A DNA stretch of 64,000 nucleotides from Qipengyuania_C sp046254955 (GTDB taxonomy: Bacteria; Pseudomonadota; Alphaproteobacteria; Sphingomonadales; Sphingomonadaceae), in the NCBI RefSeq assembly GCF_046254955.1, contig NZ_JBJXRG010000001.1, positions 1,612,001 to 1,676,000 of the forward strand, read 5' to 3'. A program made the position numbers and the translations under genes. Below, in pieces: positions 1 through 8,354 of the stretch; position 1 is the stretch's first letter, and each line of letters begins with the position of its first letter. The notes beneath the pieces are model-generated. The model worked only from the letters and a program-made list of their open reading frames with translations, had not been told where the DNA came from and searched no databases.

Positions 1-788
1 GTCTCAAGCGCCTCTTCGTCCATATAGGTCGCATGCAGGATCATGTCGAAACCCGCGCGCGCGGCATCGCGGGTGGAGGAGGCGTTGCGGCAATGGCCGG
101 TAACCGGAAGACCCAGCTCATGCGCGGTATCGACGGCCAGCTTAAGCTCGTCGTAATTCCAAACCTGAATTTCGCCTTCGCCGCGCTGACGCGGGATCAG
201 GCCGGTGACGTGAATCTTGATCCAGTCGACCCCGCGCTTGGCCTGGTTGCGGATTTCGGTGACAATTTCGTCCTTGGTGCGCGTGACCTTGAGATAACCG
301 ATTGAGCCCTCGTCTGGGACCAATATGCCAGCCGTCCCGCCCACCGAGGTGAATAGTGCGTTCCCGCCGCAAGTCATGCGCGGTCCCTCGCAGACCCCAC
401 CTTCGATCGCGTCGCGCACATCAAGCGAGACACTGAAGATGGTGTCCGCATCGAACAGGCTGGTGACGCCGGATCTGAGAATCTTGCGCACATTGTGGGC
501 TGCCACGATGGCCGAGAGACCTTCGCGCCGATGGAAGAAGAGTTCGTCGTTCGAATGCGGTTCATCAAAGCTTATGTGGCAATGCGCGTCGATCAGGCCA
601 GGCATCACAGTACAGCCGCTGACGTCAATACGGGTCACGTCGTTTCGACCCTCAGCCCAGTCGAGTGCGGCCTGCCCGGTCGCAGCAATTTCTCCGTCAA
701 AAGCTATCGGCTGTACGCTGGCACTGGCGCCGGTAGCGTCAAAAACCAGACCGTTCTCGATCAAGGTAGCGCTGTTTTGTGGTGACAT
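1..788 (-). CDS. Amidohydrolase, imidazolonepropionase-like (C-terminus cut by window edge)
   Basis: Metal-dependent hydrolase of the amidohydrolase superfamily, about 262 residues visible. Reading leftwards from the ATG at 788 (MSPQNSATLIENGLVFDATG) gives the usual small N-terminal beta-sandwich. Then comes the first metal motif, DAHCHIS (the HxH that opens the barrel), and further on KIHVTG (the lysine that is usually carboxylated) and GHCRN (a later metal histidine). The C-terminal metal aspartate lies beyond base 1. The family cleaves amide or ester bonds in cyclic or peptide-like substrates; the substrate here is not readable. No signal peptide is seen, so it is probably cytoplasmic. It is divergent from a TonB-dependent receptor across a short region with inverted repeats, which suggests shared control of uptake and hydrolysis (inference). 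The family call is solid; the function is open. Confidence 0.85.
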   Translation of the reverse strand, partial: MSPQNSATLIENGLVFDATGASASVQPIAFDGEIAATGQAALDWAEGRNDVTRIDVSGCTVMPGLIDAHCHISFDEPHSNDELFFHRREGLSAIVAAHNVRKILRSGVTSLFDADTIFSVSLDVRDAIEGGVCEGPRMTCGGNALFTSVGGTAGILVPDEGSIGYLKVTRTKDEIVTEIRNQAKRGVDWIKIHVTGLIPRQRGEGEIQVWNYDELKLAVDTAHELGLPVTGHCRNASSTRDAARAGFDMILHATYMDEEALE

Positions 789-811
789 TCTTCTCAATCC
801 CTCAACGCGTT

Positions 812-829
812 TATATCGACATCGATATA
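812..829. promoter_or_regulatory. Inverted repeat, candidate operator
   Basis: Arms TATATCGA (812-819) and TCGATATA (822-829) are perfect complements around a 2-base spacer. It lies about 25 bases upstream of the amidohydrolase start, in the divergent region it shares with the TonB receptor. The size and symmetry fit a dimeric repressor of TetR or GntR type, but no such regulator is in the window. Confidence 0.5.
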
Positions 830-883
830 TTTTGCAACTAGCATTAGGAGACGCGCTTGCCCACGCCTTTGCCATATACACCA

Positions 884-902
884 ATATCGATTATAACGAT
901 AT
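884..902. promoter_or_regulatory. Second inverted repeat in the same divergent region
   Basis: Arms ATATCG (884-889) and CGATAT (897-902) flank a 7-base spacer, and a further ATCGAT follows directly. The half-site matches that of the repeat at 812-829, so the two are likely bound by the same protein. This copy is nearer the TonB receptor. Confidence 0.45.
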
Positions 903-971
903 CGATCTATATTCGGCTAGTCTTAGTGTTTGACGACAGGCCGCCGTGAAATCTGACAACGGGAGAGAGCA

Positions 972-3257
972 ATGACTATCATGAAAAGCAATGTTTCGGG
1001 TCTCTTAGCAGGTGTTTCGCTTTCGATGGTGGCCGCCGTCCAAGGCGTCCAGGCACAAGAAACCGACAGCGATACTGCATCTCCCGCGCGCAGCGGTGAA
1101 ATAATTGTCTACGCACAGAAAAAGGCGGAATCGGTGCAAGATGTGCCCGTATCCGTTACTGCCGTCTCCGCCGAGACGATCGCCAACAGCTTTTCGACCG
1201 ACCTGACCGACATCGGCTTTATTGCGCCCAATGTGCAGCTCCAGGGAGTGAGCACATTCCCCGGTTTTGCCAACTTCTCGATTCGTGGGCTCGGCAACAG
1301 CACCAGCATCCGTACGCTCGACCCTTCAGTCAACGTGGTCCAGGACGGTATGGTCTTGGCAACACAAATCGGTGCTGTGCTTGACCTATTCGATGTCGAA
1401 GCGGTCGAAGTGCTGCGCGGGCCGCAAGGCGTTTTCCAGGGGCGCAATACCACAGGCGGTGCGGTCCTGCTTCGCACCGGAAAGCCGAGCAATGTCTTTG
1501 GCGGCAGTTTTCGTGCTGGCTACGGCAGCTATGATACCTACAGAATCGAAGGCATAGTCGAGGGTCCGCTCAGCAACCAGTTGAGCGCCAAGCTGGCGGT
1601 TCAATACAAGCATTCCGACGGCGCCTTTAAGGACAAGAACGGTGGATTCTTTGCCGTCGCGCCGCAGAACCCTTCCGGAACGCAGCCGGACAACCCGATG
1701 GTTGATCAGCCCGGGCAAGACAGCATCTTTATCAAGCCGACCGTGACTTTCGACTCCGGCGCCGGTTTCGATTTCACTGTCTATGGCCAGTATTACAAGG
1801 ATAATGGCGGCGGCACGGCATCACGCATGTTCCTCGGCGATGGCGCGCCCGGCACCACCGTCGCTCAGTTTGGATACACGCCGCCGGAAGATCCCTATGA
1901 AATCAATCACGACCTGATCGGTGATAGCCGCACCGAGAGTTGGCACGTGATTGGCGAAGGCAATATCGATGTCGGCCCTGGTGTGCTGACCTCGATAACC
2001 GCTTTTCGCGACCTTAGTTTCGACTCCTCGCTGGATGTCGACGGCACACCGTTCCTGCTGATTCATTTCCCGGATAACGAGGAAGGCGCCGACCAGTTCA
2101 CACAGGAACTTCGCTATGCAGCGGATATCTCCGACAGCCTCGATTTTCTGGTGGGTTTTTTCTACATGAAATCGGAAATGAACGTCATCGAAAGGCGCGA
2201 ATTCAGTGGCCTTACGGCAAGGCGTGCGCATACCGATTTCAATTACATCCAGTCCGATTGGACGCAGGAACAGGAGTCGGTTGCCGGTTTTGCCAACTTC
2301 AACTTTAAGCCCACGCCCGAAATCACACTGTCGGCCGGCGCCCGCTATTCGTGGGAGAAGAAGGAGCTCGACATTTCGCCTCTTGCGGGCTGTGCCGGGC
2401 CAGGCTTCACCAATTGTTCGACCACGCGGTTATTCTTGGAAGATAGCTGGACCAATTGGTCACCGCGCGCCGGAATTGAGTATGAACCCAATCCCAACCT
2501 GTTAACGTATTTTACCTGGACACGAGGCTATCGCAGCGGGAACTTCAACGCCCGCGCATCTTCGCTAGAGACGATCGCTGCGGCAGATCCCGAGCAGGCA
2601 GATCAGTTCGAATTGGGTCTGAAGAGCGATCTCGCCAATGGTGCAGTGCGCTTGAACCTGGCTGCATTCTGGACCGAATACGATGAGATCCAGCGCGTGA
2701 CCAACGAAGCCAGTTCGACCGGTCAGCCGGTCCAGCGACTGCGCAATGCAGCGAGCGCGACGATCAAGGGCCTAGAAGCGGAATTCACGATCCAGCCCAG
2801 CGATAACTTCTGGATTGACGGAAGCCTCGCCTGGATCGATCCGGAGTTCAACACCTTCACCGGCCTCGATCTTGATGGCGATGGGGTCGTCTCGCCTGCG
2901 GACGAAGCCGCAGCAGCGGAACTCGATTTTGACCGGGTCCCCAGCTACACAGCCTATATCGCCGCGAACTTCCAATTCGGGGTAGGGGGCTTGCCAGGCG
3001 AATTTACCTTCCGCCCGAGCTTATCGTATCGCAGCGGGTTCCCGACCGATGTCAACAATTCGCCAATCTTCTTCCAGGAAGCGTATGAGCTCGTCGATGT
3101 AAGCCTGCGCTACGAAACCGGGCAATATCGCCTCGCGGCTTTCGCTCGTAACGTGTTCGACAAGCATTACGCAGATATCCTGAGCCCTGCGTTTAACGCG
3201 CAGGCTTTTGGCGGTGCGCCCGTGAGCTGGGGAATCGAGTTCGGCTACGATTTCTAA
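972..3257 (+). CDS. TonB-dependent outer-membrane receptor
   Basis: 761-residue TonB-dependent receptor. An N-terminal signal peptide (about residues 1-28, ending VQAQ) is followed by a TonB-box/plug start (EIIVYAQKKAESVQDVP) and a plug domain with the typical VEVLRGPQGVFQGRNTTGG segment near residues 140-160. The rest is a 22-strand-type barrel ending in a terminal phenylalanine (FGYDF), as expected for BAM recognition. Length is normal for the family. The start is supported by GGGAGAGAG just upstream. It imports a bulky substrate across the outer membrane using TonB energy. Sphingomonads use such receptors for plant-derived and aromatic compounds as well as siderophores, and nothing here identifies the ligand. 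The divergent amidohydrolase hints that the imported compound carries an amide or ester bond (inference). Confidence 0.93.
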   Translation: MTIMKSNVSGLLAGVSLSMVAAVQGVQAQETDSDTASPARSGEIIVYAQKKAESVQDVPVSVTAVSAETIANSFSTDLTDIGFIAPNVQLQGVSTFPGFANFSIRGLGNSTSIRTLDPSVNVVQDGMVLATQIGAVLDLFDVEAVEVLRGPQGVFQGRNTTGGAVLLRTGKPSNVFGGSFRAGYGSYDTYRIEGIVEGPLSNQLSAKLAVQYKHSDGAFKDKNGGFFAVAPQNPSGTQPDNPMVDQPGQDSIFIKPTVTFDSGAGFDFTVYGQYYKDNGGGTASRMFLGDGAPGTTVAQFGYTPPEDPYEINHDLIGDSRTESWHVIGEGNIDVGPGVLTSITAFRDLSFDSSLDVDGTPFLLIHFPDNEEGADQFTQELRYAADISDSLDFLVGFFYMKSEMNVIERREFSGLTARRAHTDFNYIQSDWTQEQESVAGFANFNFKPTPEITLSAGARYSWEKKELDISPLAGCAGPGFTNCSTTRLFLEDSWTNWSPRAGIEYEPNPNLLTYFTWTRGYRSGNFNARASSLETIAAADPEQADQFELGLKSDLANGAVRLNLAAFWTEYDEIQRVTNEASSTGQPVQRLRNAASATIKGLEAEFTIQPSDNFWIDGSLAWIDPEFNTFTGLDLDGDGVVSPADEAAAAELDFDRVPSYTAYIAANFQFGVGGLPGEFTFRPSLSYRSGFPTDVNNSPIFFQEAYELVDVSLRYETGQYRLAAFARNVFDKHYADILSPAFNAQAFGGAPVSWGIEFGYDF

Positions 3258-3563
3258 TAACTCCGGATTCCGGTCCGGTTTCACTTATGGGAAACACTGT
3301 CAGACCAGACGCGCCTAAATGACGGTAGAGTGGCGCAGGGTTGGGCGAAAGCATGCCCAGCCCCAAGAAGCCAGTCAGCGCGTGTCGCACATTCCACTCA
3401 TAGCCCGGGGTCAGCCGCTCCGGCTGATTGGCGAAACCCCATAGTATGAGGCTCGAGCAGGCTTGGGAACACGCCTAAAATAAGCGTGTTAGCGTTTGAC
3501 TGGCATCAACCCGGAATCTCTATGGCTATTGCCCGGTTCGCTGCAGATTTCCCGAACACTGCG
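3258..3563. other. Intergenic region between convergent genes
   Basis: No convincing gene is seen in these 306 bases. It separates the TonB receptor from the convergent barrel gene. The only structure noted is the hairpin at 3468-3490. Confidence 0.6.
3468..3490. terminator. Hairpin between convergent genes, possible terminator
   Basis: Arms AACACGC (3468-3474) and GCGTGTT (3484-3490) pair perfectly around an A-rich 9-base loop. It sits between converging transcription units, where a two-way terminator is expected. No T-run follows on either strand, so the call is tentative. Confidence 0.35.
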
Positions 3564-4826
3564 CTAGGCTGAGAATCGTAGTCGCAGCCACACGCGATCG
3601 TTAGCGTCGAATTGGCCAATCAACCCGCGATTACTTCCCCAGATGTAGTCCAGCCCGGCCTCGACGCGCAGCGCGTCCGACATCTGCCACGTTAGGCTCG
3701 GGCGGAAAGTTCCGTCACCGTCGCCGAGAGATGTGATGAGCTCTGCCGAACCGCGCAGGGTATCGTTGATCCAGGCTTTCTGCAGTCTCAGGGTTGAGAT
3801 CACATCGGTGTTAGGGCGAACGAGATCTCTTCCGCGGATATGATCGACGCCGATCTGTGCGTTTAGGAAAATACCCCCGCGCAGTGTCCAATCCAGGCCC
3901 ACGCCGCCGAGTACACGGTCACGTCGTTCGATCCGCAGGAGCCCGTCTTGAAAATTGACTGGCTGATCAGGCACCCATGCCAGTTCGGCACGCCAGACTT
4001 GAGCACCCGAACTCATCTGCCAGTTGAGACCGAGGAGGCTGCGATCCGGATAGATCAGTCTTGCTCCTGTCGAATCGAGAGCGATCAACGGTTCTGTTTC
4101 GGGCCCGTGAAAACCCAGTAAGGTGAGATCGCTTGCACCAGAGGGCCGCGTGATCCGCAGGCCAAAGGTGGGTTGCTTGGAAGCATCGATGGTCAGTGAC
4201 GGCAAAGGAGCGTTCATAGGCAGTCCGCCGCGAAATCGGGGCGCGGTGACGGCAAAGGGGTCTCCGAACTGTGCCAACTGGTCGGCTGTGCCGTCGATGA
4301 TGAGCGCGGCATCCCAGCGCAAGCCGAGCCCGTCTGCCTCCGCACGTGCTCCCCAGCGCGAAATTCGATCAGGCCGCTGCTCTATGAATATGGATTCTTG
4401 TCGGCGAGAAGGATCAAGCCGATCGGTCACTTGAAGGCCGTCGAGCACGCCCCAGGCAAATACCTGCTTACCAAAAGTCAAGCGCGAACCGCCTTCGCGC
4501 CAAGTGATTACCGCTTCGTCTATCTCAAGCCGCGCATTCGAGCCGAGCGTGACAGGACGCGACATCGGCGCGAAGGTATCGCGGGTTCCCAGCCTCGCAT
4601 CATCGTCGATGGCTTCGACGCGAAGTCCAATGTTCGCATTCCATTGGCCAGGCAGGCTGATACGGGCTTCAGGGAAGATCCTTATCGAAGTTTGATCGGC
4701 ATCCTTTTCGCTAAGACCGATCACCGAGGTCTGGACGACTTCAAGCCGCGGCTCGGCTTCGATATCCTGAGCCGTGACGACAGATGGCGCTGCGACGAGC
4801 GCCATGGCGGAAATCAACTTGCGCAT
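3564..4826 (-). CDS. Outer-membrane beta-barrel protein of an RND/LolA-like operon
   Basis: About 420 residues with a signal peptide (MRKLISAMALVAAPSVVTAQ) and then a run of alternating amphipathic strands rich in aromatic girdles, ending LRLRFSA with no cytoplasmic domain. This is the profile of an outer-membrane barrel resembling DUF1302-like porins that accompany MMPL pumps. The preceding stop and this start form TAG-GTG-ATG, so translation may begin at the GTG (4829) or the ATG (4826); it is tightly coupled to the LolA-like gene upstream. As the third gene of the operon it could be the exit or entry channel for what the pump and carrier move. The barrel call is good; the family name is uncertain. 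Confidence 0.7.
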   Translation of the reverse strand: MRKLISAMALVAAPSVVTAQDIEAEPRLEVVQTSVIGLSEKDADQTSIRIFPEARISLPGQWNANIGLRVEAIDDDARLGTRDTFAPMSRPVTLGSNARLEIDEAVITWREGGSRLTFGKQVFAWGVLDGLQVTDRLDPSRRQESIFIEQRPDRISRWGARAEADGLGLRWDAALIIDGTADQLAQFGDPFAVTAPRFRGGLPMNAPLPSLTIDASKQPTFGLRITRPSGASDLTLLGFHGPETEPLIALDSTGARLIYPDRSLLGLNWQMSSGAQVWRAELAWVPDQPVNFQDGLLRIERRDRVLGGVGLDWTLRGGIFLNAQIGVDHIRGRDLVRPNTDVISTLRLQKAWINDTLRGSAELITSLGDGDGTFRPSLTWQMSDALRVEAGLDYIWGSNRGLIGQFDANDRVWLRLRFSA

Positions 4827-4829
4827 CAC

Positions 4830-5639
4830 CTATTTGATCTTGGGCAGCCCGTCCGCGAGCGAATTCGGGTCGAAAACGCTTTGCCTCAAGCCGGGGACAT
4901 AGCGCATGCCGGTGAAGTGAACTTCCGTGGTGTGTCCGGTTTGAATGTTGTGAGCCGAGAAGCGCATGGCCGTGTGGACTCCGCCGACCTTCTCGATGTC
5001 GTAGACCCGAACGCGTTTTAGCGGATCTCCATCCTTGTCGGCGAATTCGATATACACGGGGAAGCCAGTGGTCTTGTCGATCAGCGCCTTGAAGCTGGAA
5101 TAGCCCATTTGCGCCGCCTTTTTCGCGTTGCGGGCCTTGCCCTTGAGCATCGGGTAGCTCTTGCCGCCGATACTTCCTTTGCTGACTTCGGTGAAGGTCC
5201 AATCGTCGAGGCCGAATTTGAAATTGTCCTGGAGATCGCCGTAGGTCAGATCGGTACCCATGAAGTAGTCTCCCCGCTCCGAGACGGGAAGACGGCGCAC
5301 TCGCTTCGTAGCGGGTAGGAACAACCAATTCTGGTCGTCTTTGGCGACGTGATTATAGCTCAGGAATGCCGTGTCCGCGATCATGGTCGGCTTGGTGAAA
5401 AAGATCGCCACCTTTTCGGTTGATCCTTGATCCGAATGCACCATGATTGCGGTCCTGGAACGCGTTTTTCCGGCCTTGTTCTTGAGCGCGAAATGCATCG
5501 TCCCGACGCGCCCTTCATTCGCCGCACGTTTGGCGACGAGTTGAGCCAGGGATCCGGGTGTATCGTTCTGGGCTGCTACCGGGGCTACGATGCAACCGAG
5601 GGCAGCTGCGGCCAGGAGTGACTTAAGTGGGTAACGCAT
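4830..5639 (-). CDS. LolA-like outer-membrane lipoprotein-sorting protein
   Basis: 269-residue periplasmic protein with a clear signal peptide (first 23 residues, ending VAAQ). The body matches the LolA-like family that accompanies MMPL/RND pumps. It has the WLFLPATKRVRRLP segment and SERGDYFMGTDLTYGD, plus the later TGFPVYIEF region. Such proteins have an open half-barrel that carries lipids or other hydrophobic molecules across the periplasm. Its ATG overlaps the last 17 bases of the pump gene, and GGAGG lies just upstream of the ATG. Role by context: shuttle between the inner-membrane pump and the outer-membrane barrel (inference). Confidence 0.82.
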   Translation of the reverse strand: MRYPLKSLLAAAALGCIVAPVAAQNDTPGSLAQLVAKRAANEGRVGTMHFALKNKAGKTRSRTAIMVHSDQGSTEKVAIFFTKPTMIADTAFLSYNHVAKDDQNWLFLPATKRVRRLPVSERGDYFMGTDLTYGDLQDNFKFGLDDWTFTEVSKGSIGGKSYPMLKGKARNAKKAAQMGYSSFKALIDKTTGFPVYIEFADKDGDPLKRVRVYDIEKVGGVHTAMRFSAHNIQTGHTTEVHFTGMRYVPGLRQSVFDPNSLADGLPKIK

Positions 5640-7968
5640 CTGGCATTGTCCTCCGTTTGAATTTCAAGATGGACGCCCACAACGCTGGGACGATCAGAAT
5701 AGCTCCGATCAGCGATCCGAAGGCTCCGAGAGCGACCAACAATCCGAACCAGCGCAAAGGCGGTGCTGATGAGAGACAGACGACCATCAGTGCGCAGCCA
5801 AGCGCGATTGCTGAGTAGAAGCATGCCTTGGCCACAACCGTGTACCTGCCGCTGAAAGCCTCTTCGAGAGTTGCGCCTTCAGCGCGGCGGTTCCTGACGA
5901 GCGAGATAAGATGGATCCCGAAATCGACACCCAACCCGGTTGCAATTGCTGCAGTCATGGATGTGGCGGGCGCGATGCTAATCGCCGAAAGACCCATGGC
6001 GGCGTAAACACTGATGACGCCCACGGCGACCGGCACCATGGCGAAGAGCGCATAAACCAACGACCTGAACATCATCAGCGTTGTCATGAAGACGAGAGCG
6101 AATGCCATGCCGAGCCCGACGAAATGGTTTTCGGATAGCTTGGTCATCCACCCGTCGTTGACCGCGACACGGCCGCTTATCTCGGCCGAGAGATCGTGCT
6201 TGCTGCTCCACGCGGACGCGATGGTCTCCAGCTTGTGAACTGTCGGGAGGGTTCGGGCGTAGCTGTCGGTTGAAACTTGCGCCCGGATCAAGGCGCTCGA
6301 ATAGGTATAGTCGATCTCCTGCTTGAAATCTTCGGGAGCGCCAGACGTTTCGTAGAGAAACATGTATTGGGCTGGTGCGCGCGGTTCTGTCGGCAGGGTC
6401 CCAGCAGGAGCGTCAGTAAGGACTTCGTGCATGAGCGCCATGTACTCATCTATACCGCCCACCTTCACGACCAGAGGCAAGTCCTGCATCTCGTCGCGAA
6501 GCTCGGCAATCGCCGACATAGCTTGCGGTGTCATGAGCCCGCCTTCTTCGGGAGCTGTGACGACAACGTCGAGAAAGTTGACGCCGCCGAGGCGATCATT
6601 GATCTCCTGATCGGCAAGCTTGACAGTGTCTCCTTCAGCGAAATAGCGTTGCCGCTCGTAGTCGAATTCGGCGCGCAAAGCGAAGAAGCCGAGAAAGACG
6701 AATATCGAGGCAACTGCAGCAAGCGAGAGTCGTGGATTGGAAAACGCAGTTTCGGTGATTGACGCGACCATGCGGTCGATCGGCCCCTCGTGAGCGATCG
6801 AACTCGTGCCGTCGGCGGGCTTGAGATCAGTCATTATAAGGATGGCTGGCAAGGCGGTCAGGCTCAATGCCCAGGCAACAGCCGAACCGATTGCAGCGAA
6901 ATAGCCGAATTCGCTGATGGGCTGCATAGCTGCCCCAAAGGACAGACCGAGAAATGCCGCGATTGTGGTGATGCTGGTAAGTGTTACCGGTAGCCAGACG
7001 CGCGAGAGGGCATCCAATACAGCATCTTGCGCGGTGAAATGGCGGTTCTCTGCGCGCGCCTTGAGGAAGTGGGTCGTAATGTGCAGCGTGTCGGCAACCG
7101 CGATTGCCATGATGACGACCGGGAGTGCGGTCGTGATAAGATAGTACTTGGCGTCGAACCATCCCATTAGGCCGATGGAAGCTGCGGCAGAACCAGCGAT
7201 TACGAAGAAAGGGCCAAGCAGTGCCTTTGGTCGTCTGAGGGCAAGAAGGAGTATTGCCAGGACGGTCAATCCAGCTGCAGGGACGAAGATCCGCGTGTCG
7301 CCGTTCACTATCTCGGCCAGCCGCGCATTCATGGAGGCTACGCCTGCAACATGGACGTCAATTTGCGGCGGTGCGGCTGCCTGAGCGGCTCGTTCGACAT
7401 TCGCCACGACTTCTTCGGCTTGGTTGGGATCTTCGACCGGCACAATCAATGTCAGGAAATCGCCGTTTTCTGATGCCAAGAGGCCGGAGAGCATCGGCAT
7501 TGACCGAAATCTTTGCCAGGCGACCGCAGCTGTCGCGGGTGTGACGCGCCCGTCTTCGACGATCGTTTCAACGATCAGATCGCCATTCGCTCCGCGCATG
7601 GCATTCTCACTGGCCAAGGAGACCACGTCGTTTTTCTTGACGCCGTCGATCTGGCGCACCGCATGGTCTATTGCCCGAAGAGCAGAGAGTCCGTCGACGG
7701 TAAAGGCGCTTTCACCCGAAGGTGCAGCGAGACCAACTATGATGGGATCTTCGAGCCCGAACACATCCCGCGCCTTGTCGCGCGCAATCGATGCCGGGTG
7801 GTCATCGGGTACGAAAGCATCGACTGATGGATCCTTGGAAAGGCCGACCAACCCCGCAGCGGCTCCCAGGACCAATGCCAGAGCCACGAAAAATGCCGTT
7901 CCCGGTCTGAGGACTATGCGTCGAAGTACGCGTCCCAGTTCAGGACGATCAAAAGCGGTTTCAGGCAT
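5623..7968 (-). CDS. RND superfamily exporter (MMPL type)
   Basis: 781-residue inner-membrane transporter. One N-terminal helix (VALALVLGAAAGLVGL) is followed by a periplasmic domain (DPSVDAFVPDDHPA...), then five clustered helices (about residues 225-390). A second copy of the helix-loop-helix-bundle plan fills the C-terminal half. This two-fold repeat is the hallmark of the predicted RND exporters of the MMPL family, which move lipids and other hydrophobic compounds by proton motive force. I place the start at the ATG at 7968, preceded by GGGGGGTGTGGA. A TTG at 7986 is possible but less likely. It is the first gene of the three-gene operon and is divergent from the LuxR/alpha-beta-hydrolase regulator. 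Confidence 0.88.
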   Translation of the reverse strand: MPETAFDRPELGRVLRRIVLRPGTAFFVALALVLGAAAGLVGLSKDPSVDAFVPDDHPASIARDKARDVFGLEDPIIVGLAAPSGESAFTVDGLSALRAIDHAVRQIDGVKKNDVVSLASENAMRGANGDLIVETIVEDGRVTPATAAVAWQRFRSMPMLSGLLASENGDFLTLIVPVEDPNQAEEVVANVERAAQAAAPPQIDVHVAGVASMNARLAEIVNGDTRIFVPAAGLTVLAILLLALRRPKALLGPFFVIAGSAAASIGLMGWFDAKYYLITTALPVVIMAIAVADTLHITTHFLKARAENRHFTAQDAVLDALSRVWLPVTLTSITTIAAFLGLSFGAAMQPISEFGYFAAIGSAVAWALSLTALPAILIMTDLKPADGTSSIAHEGPIDRMVASITETAFSNPRLSLAAVASIFVFLGFFALRAEFDYERQRYFAEGDTVKLADQEINDRLGGVNFLDVVVTAPEEGGLMTPQAMSAIAELRDEMQDLPLVVKVGGIDEYMALMHEVLTDAPAGTLPTEPRAPAQYMFLYETSGAPEDFKQEIDYTYSSALIRAQVSTDSYARTLPTVHKLETIASAWSSKHDLSAEISGRVAVNDGWMTKLSENHFVGLGMAFALVFMTTLMMFRSLVYALFAMVPVAVGVISVYAAMGLSAISIAPATSMTAAIATGLGVDFGIHLISLVRNRRAEGATLEEAFSGRYTVVAKACFYSAIALGCALMVVCLSSAPPLRWFGLLVALGAFGSLIGAILIVPALWASILKFKRRTMPDALPT

Positions 7969-8354
7969 TGGGTCCACACCCCCCAATCAGCTCACTACAG
8001 ATGTGCAACCGCTTATTTTTATTGTGTTGGGCACCCATAGGGTGTCGCGCAACCAAAGATTCGAGTTTCAAGTGATCCCAAACCTGTGAGTTTCTATGTA
8101 TGGCTGTATCGAGCGTCTTCGAATAGGAAAAATCCGCCAACCGGAAGGATGCCGCCGACATGGCCAAGGACGATGAGCCACGCACCGCCGCGGGGACGTT
8201 TTGAAGCTTTCCCTCGCTTGCGCGCCACGCATTCATCTCTCGGATCATGAATAAAGTTGGCACTGACGCCCCCCAAGCAGTCGCGTGACTATGTTATTGA
8301 TCGGAAACGACTCTGCTGTCATTCCCCAAACGGGGTACAAGGCAAACAATATTG
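7969..8354. other. Divergent intergenic region
   Basis: It separates the pump operon from the LuxR-type regulator. It holds the 13-base palindrome at 8032-8044. Short reading frames inside it (for example 14 codons from 8159 on the plus strand) have no recognisable product, and I do not call a gene. Confidence 0.6.
8032..8044. promoter_or_regulatory. Palindrome CACCC-ATA-GGGTG, candidate operator
   Basis: A perfect 5+3+5 inverted repeat about 65 bases upstream of the pump start. Partial symmetry continues outside it (GTTG at 8027-8030, CAAC at 8050-8053). Its position suits the divergent LuxR-type regulator, whose relatives bind dyad sites of about 20 bases. Confidence 0.4.

Noticed and set aside
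7961..8276. Short minus-strand frames before the pump gene
   Set aside because: No ribosome site or family, and they overlap the promoter region. Treated as intergenic.
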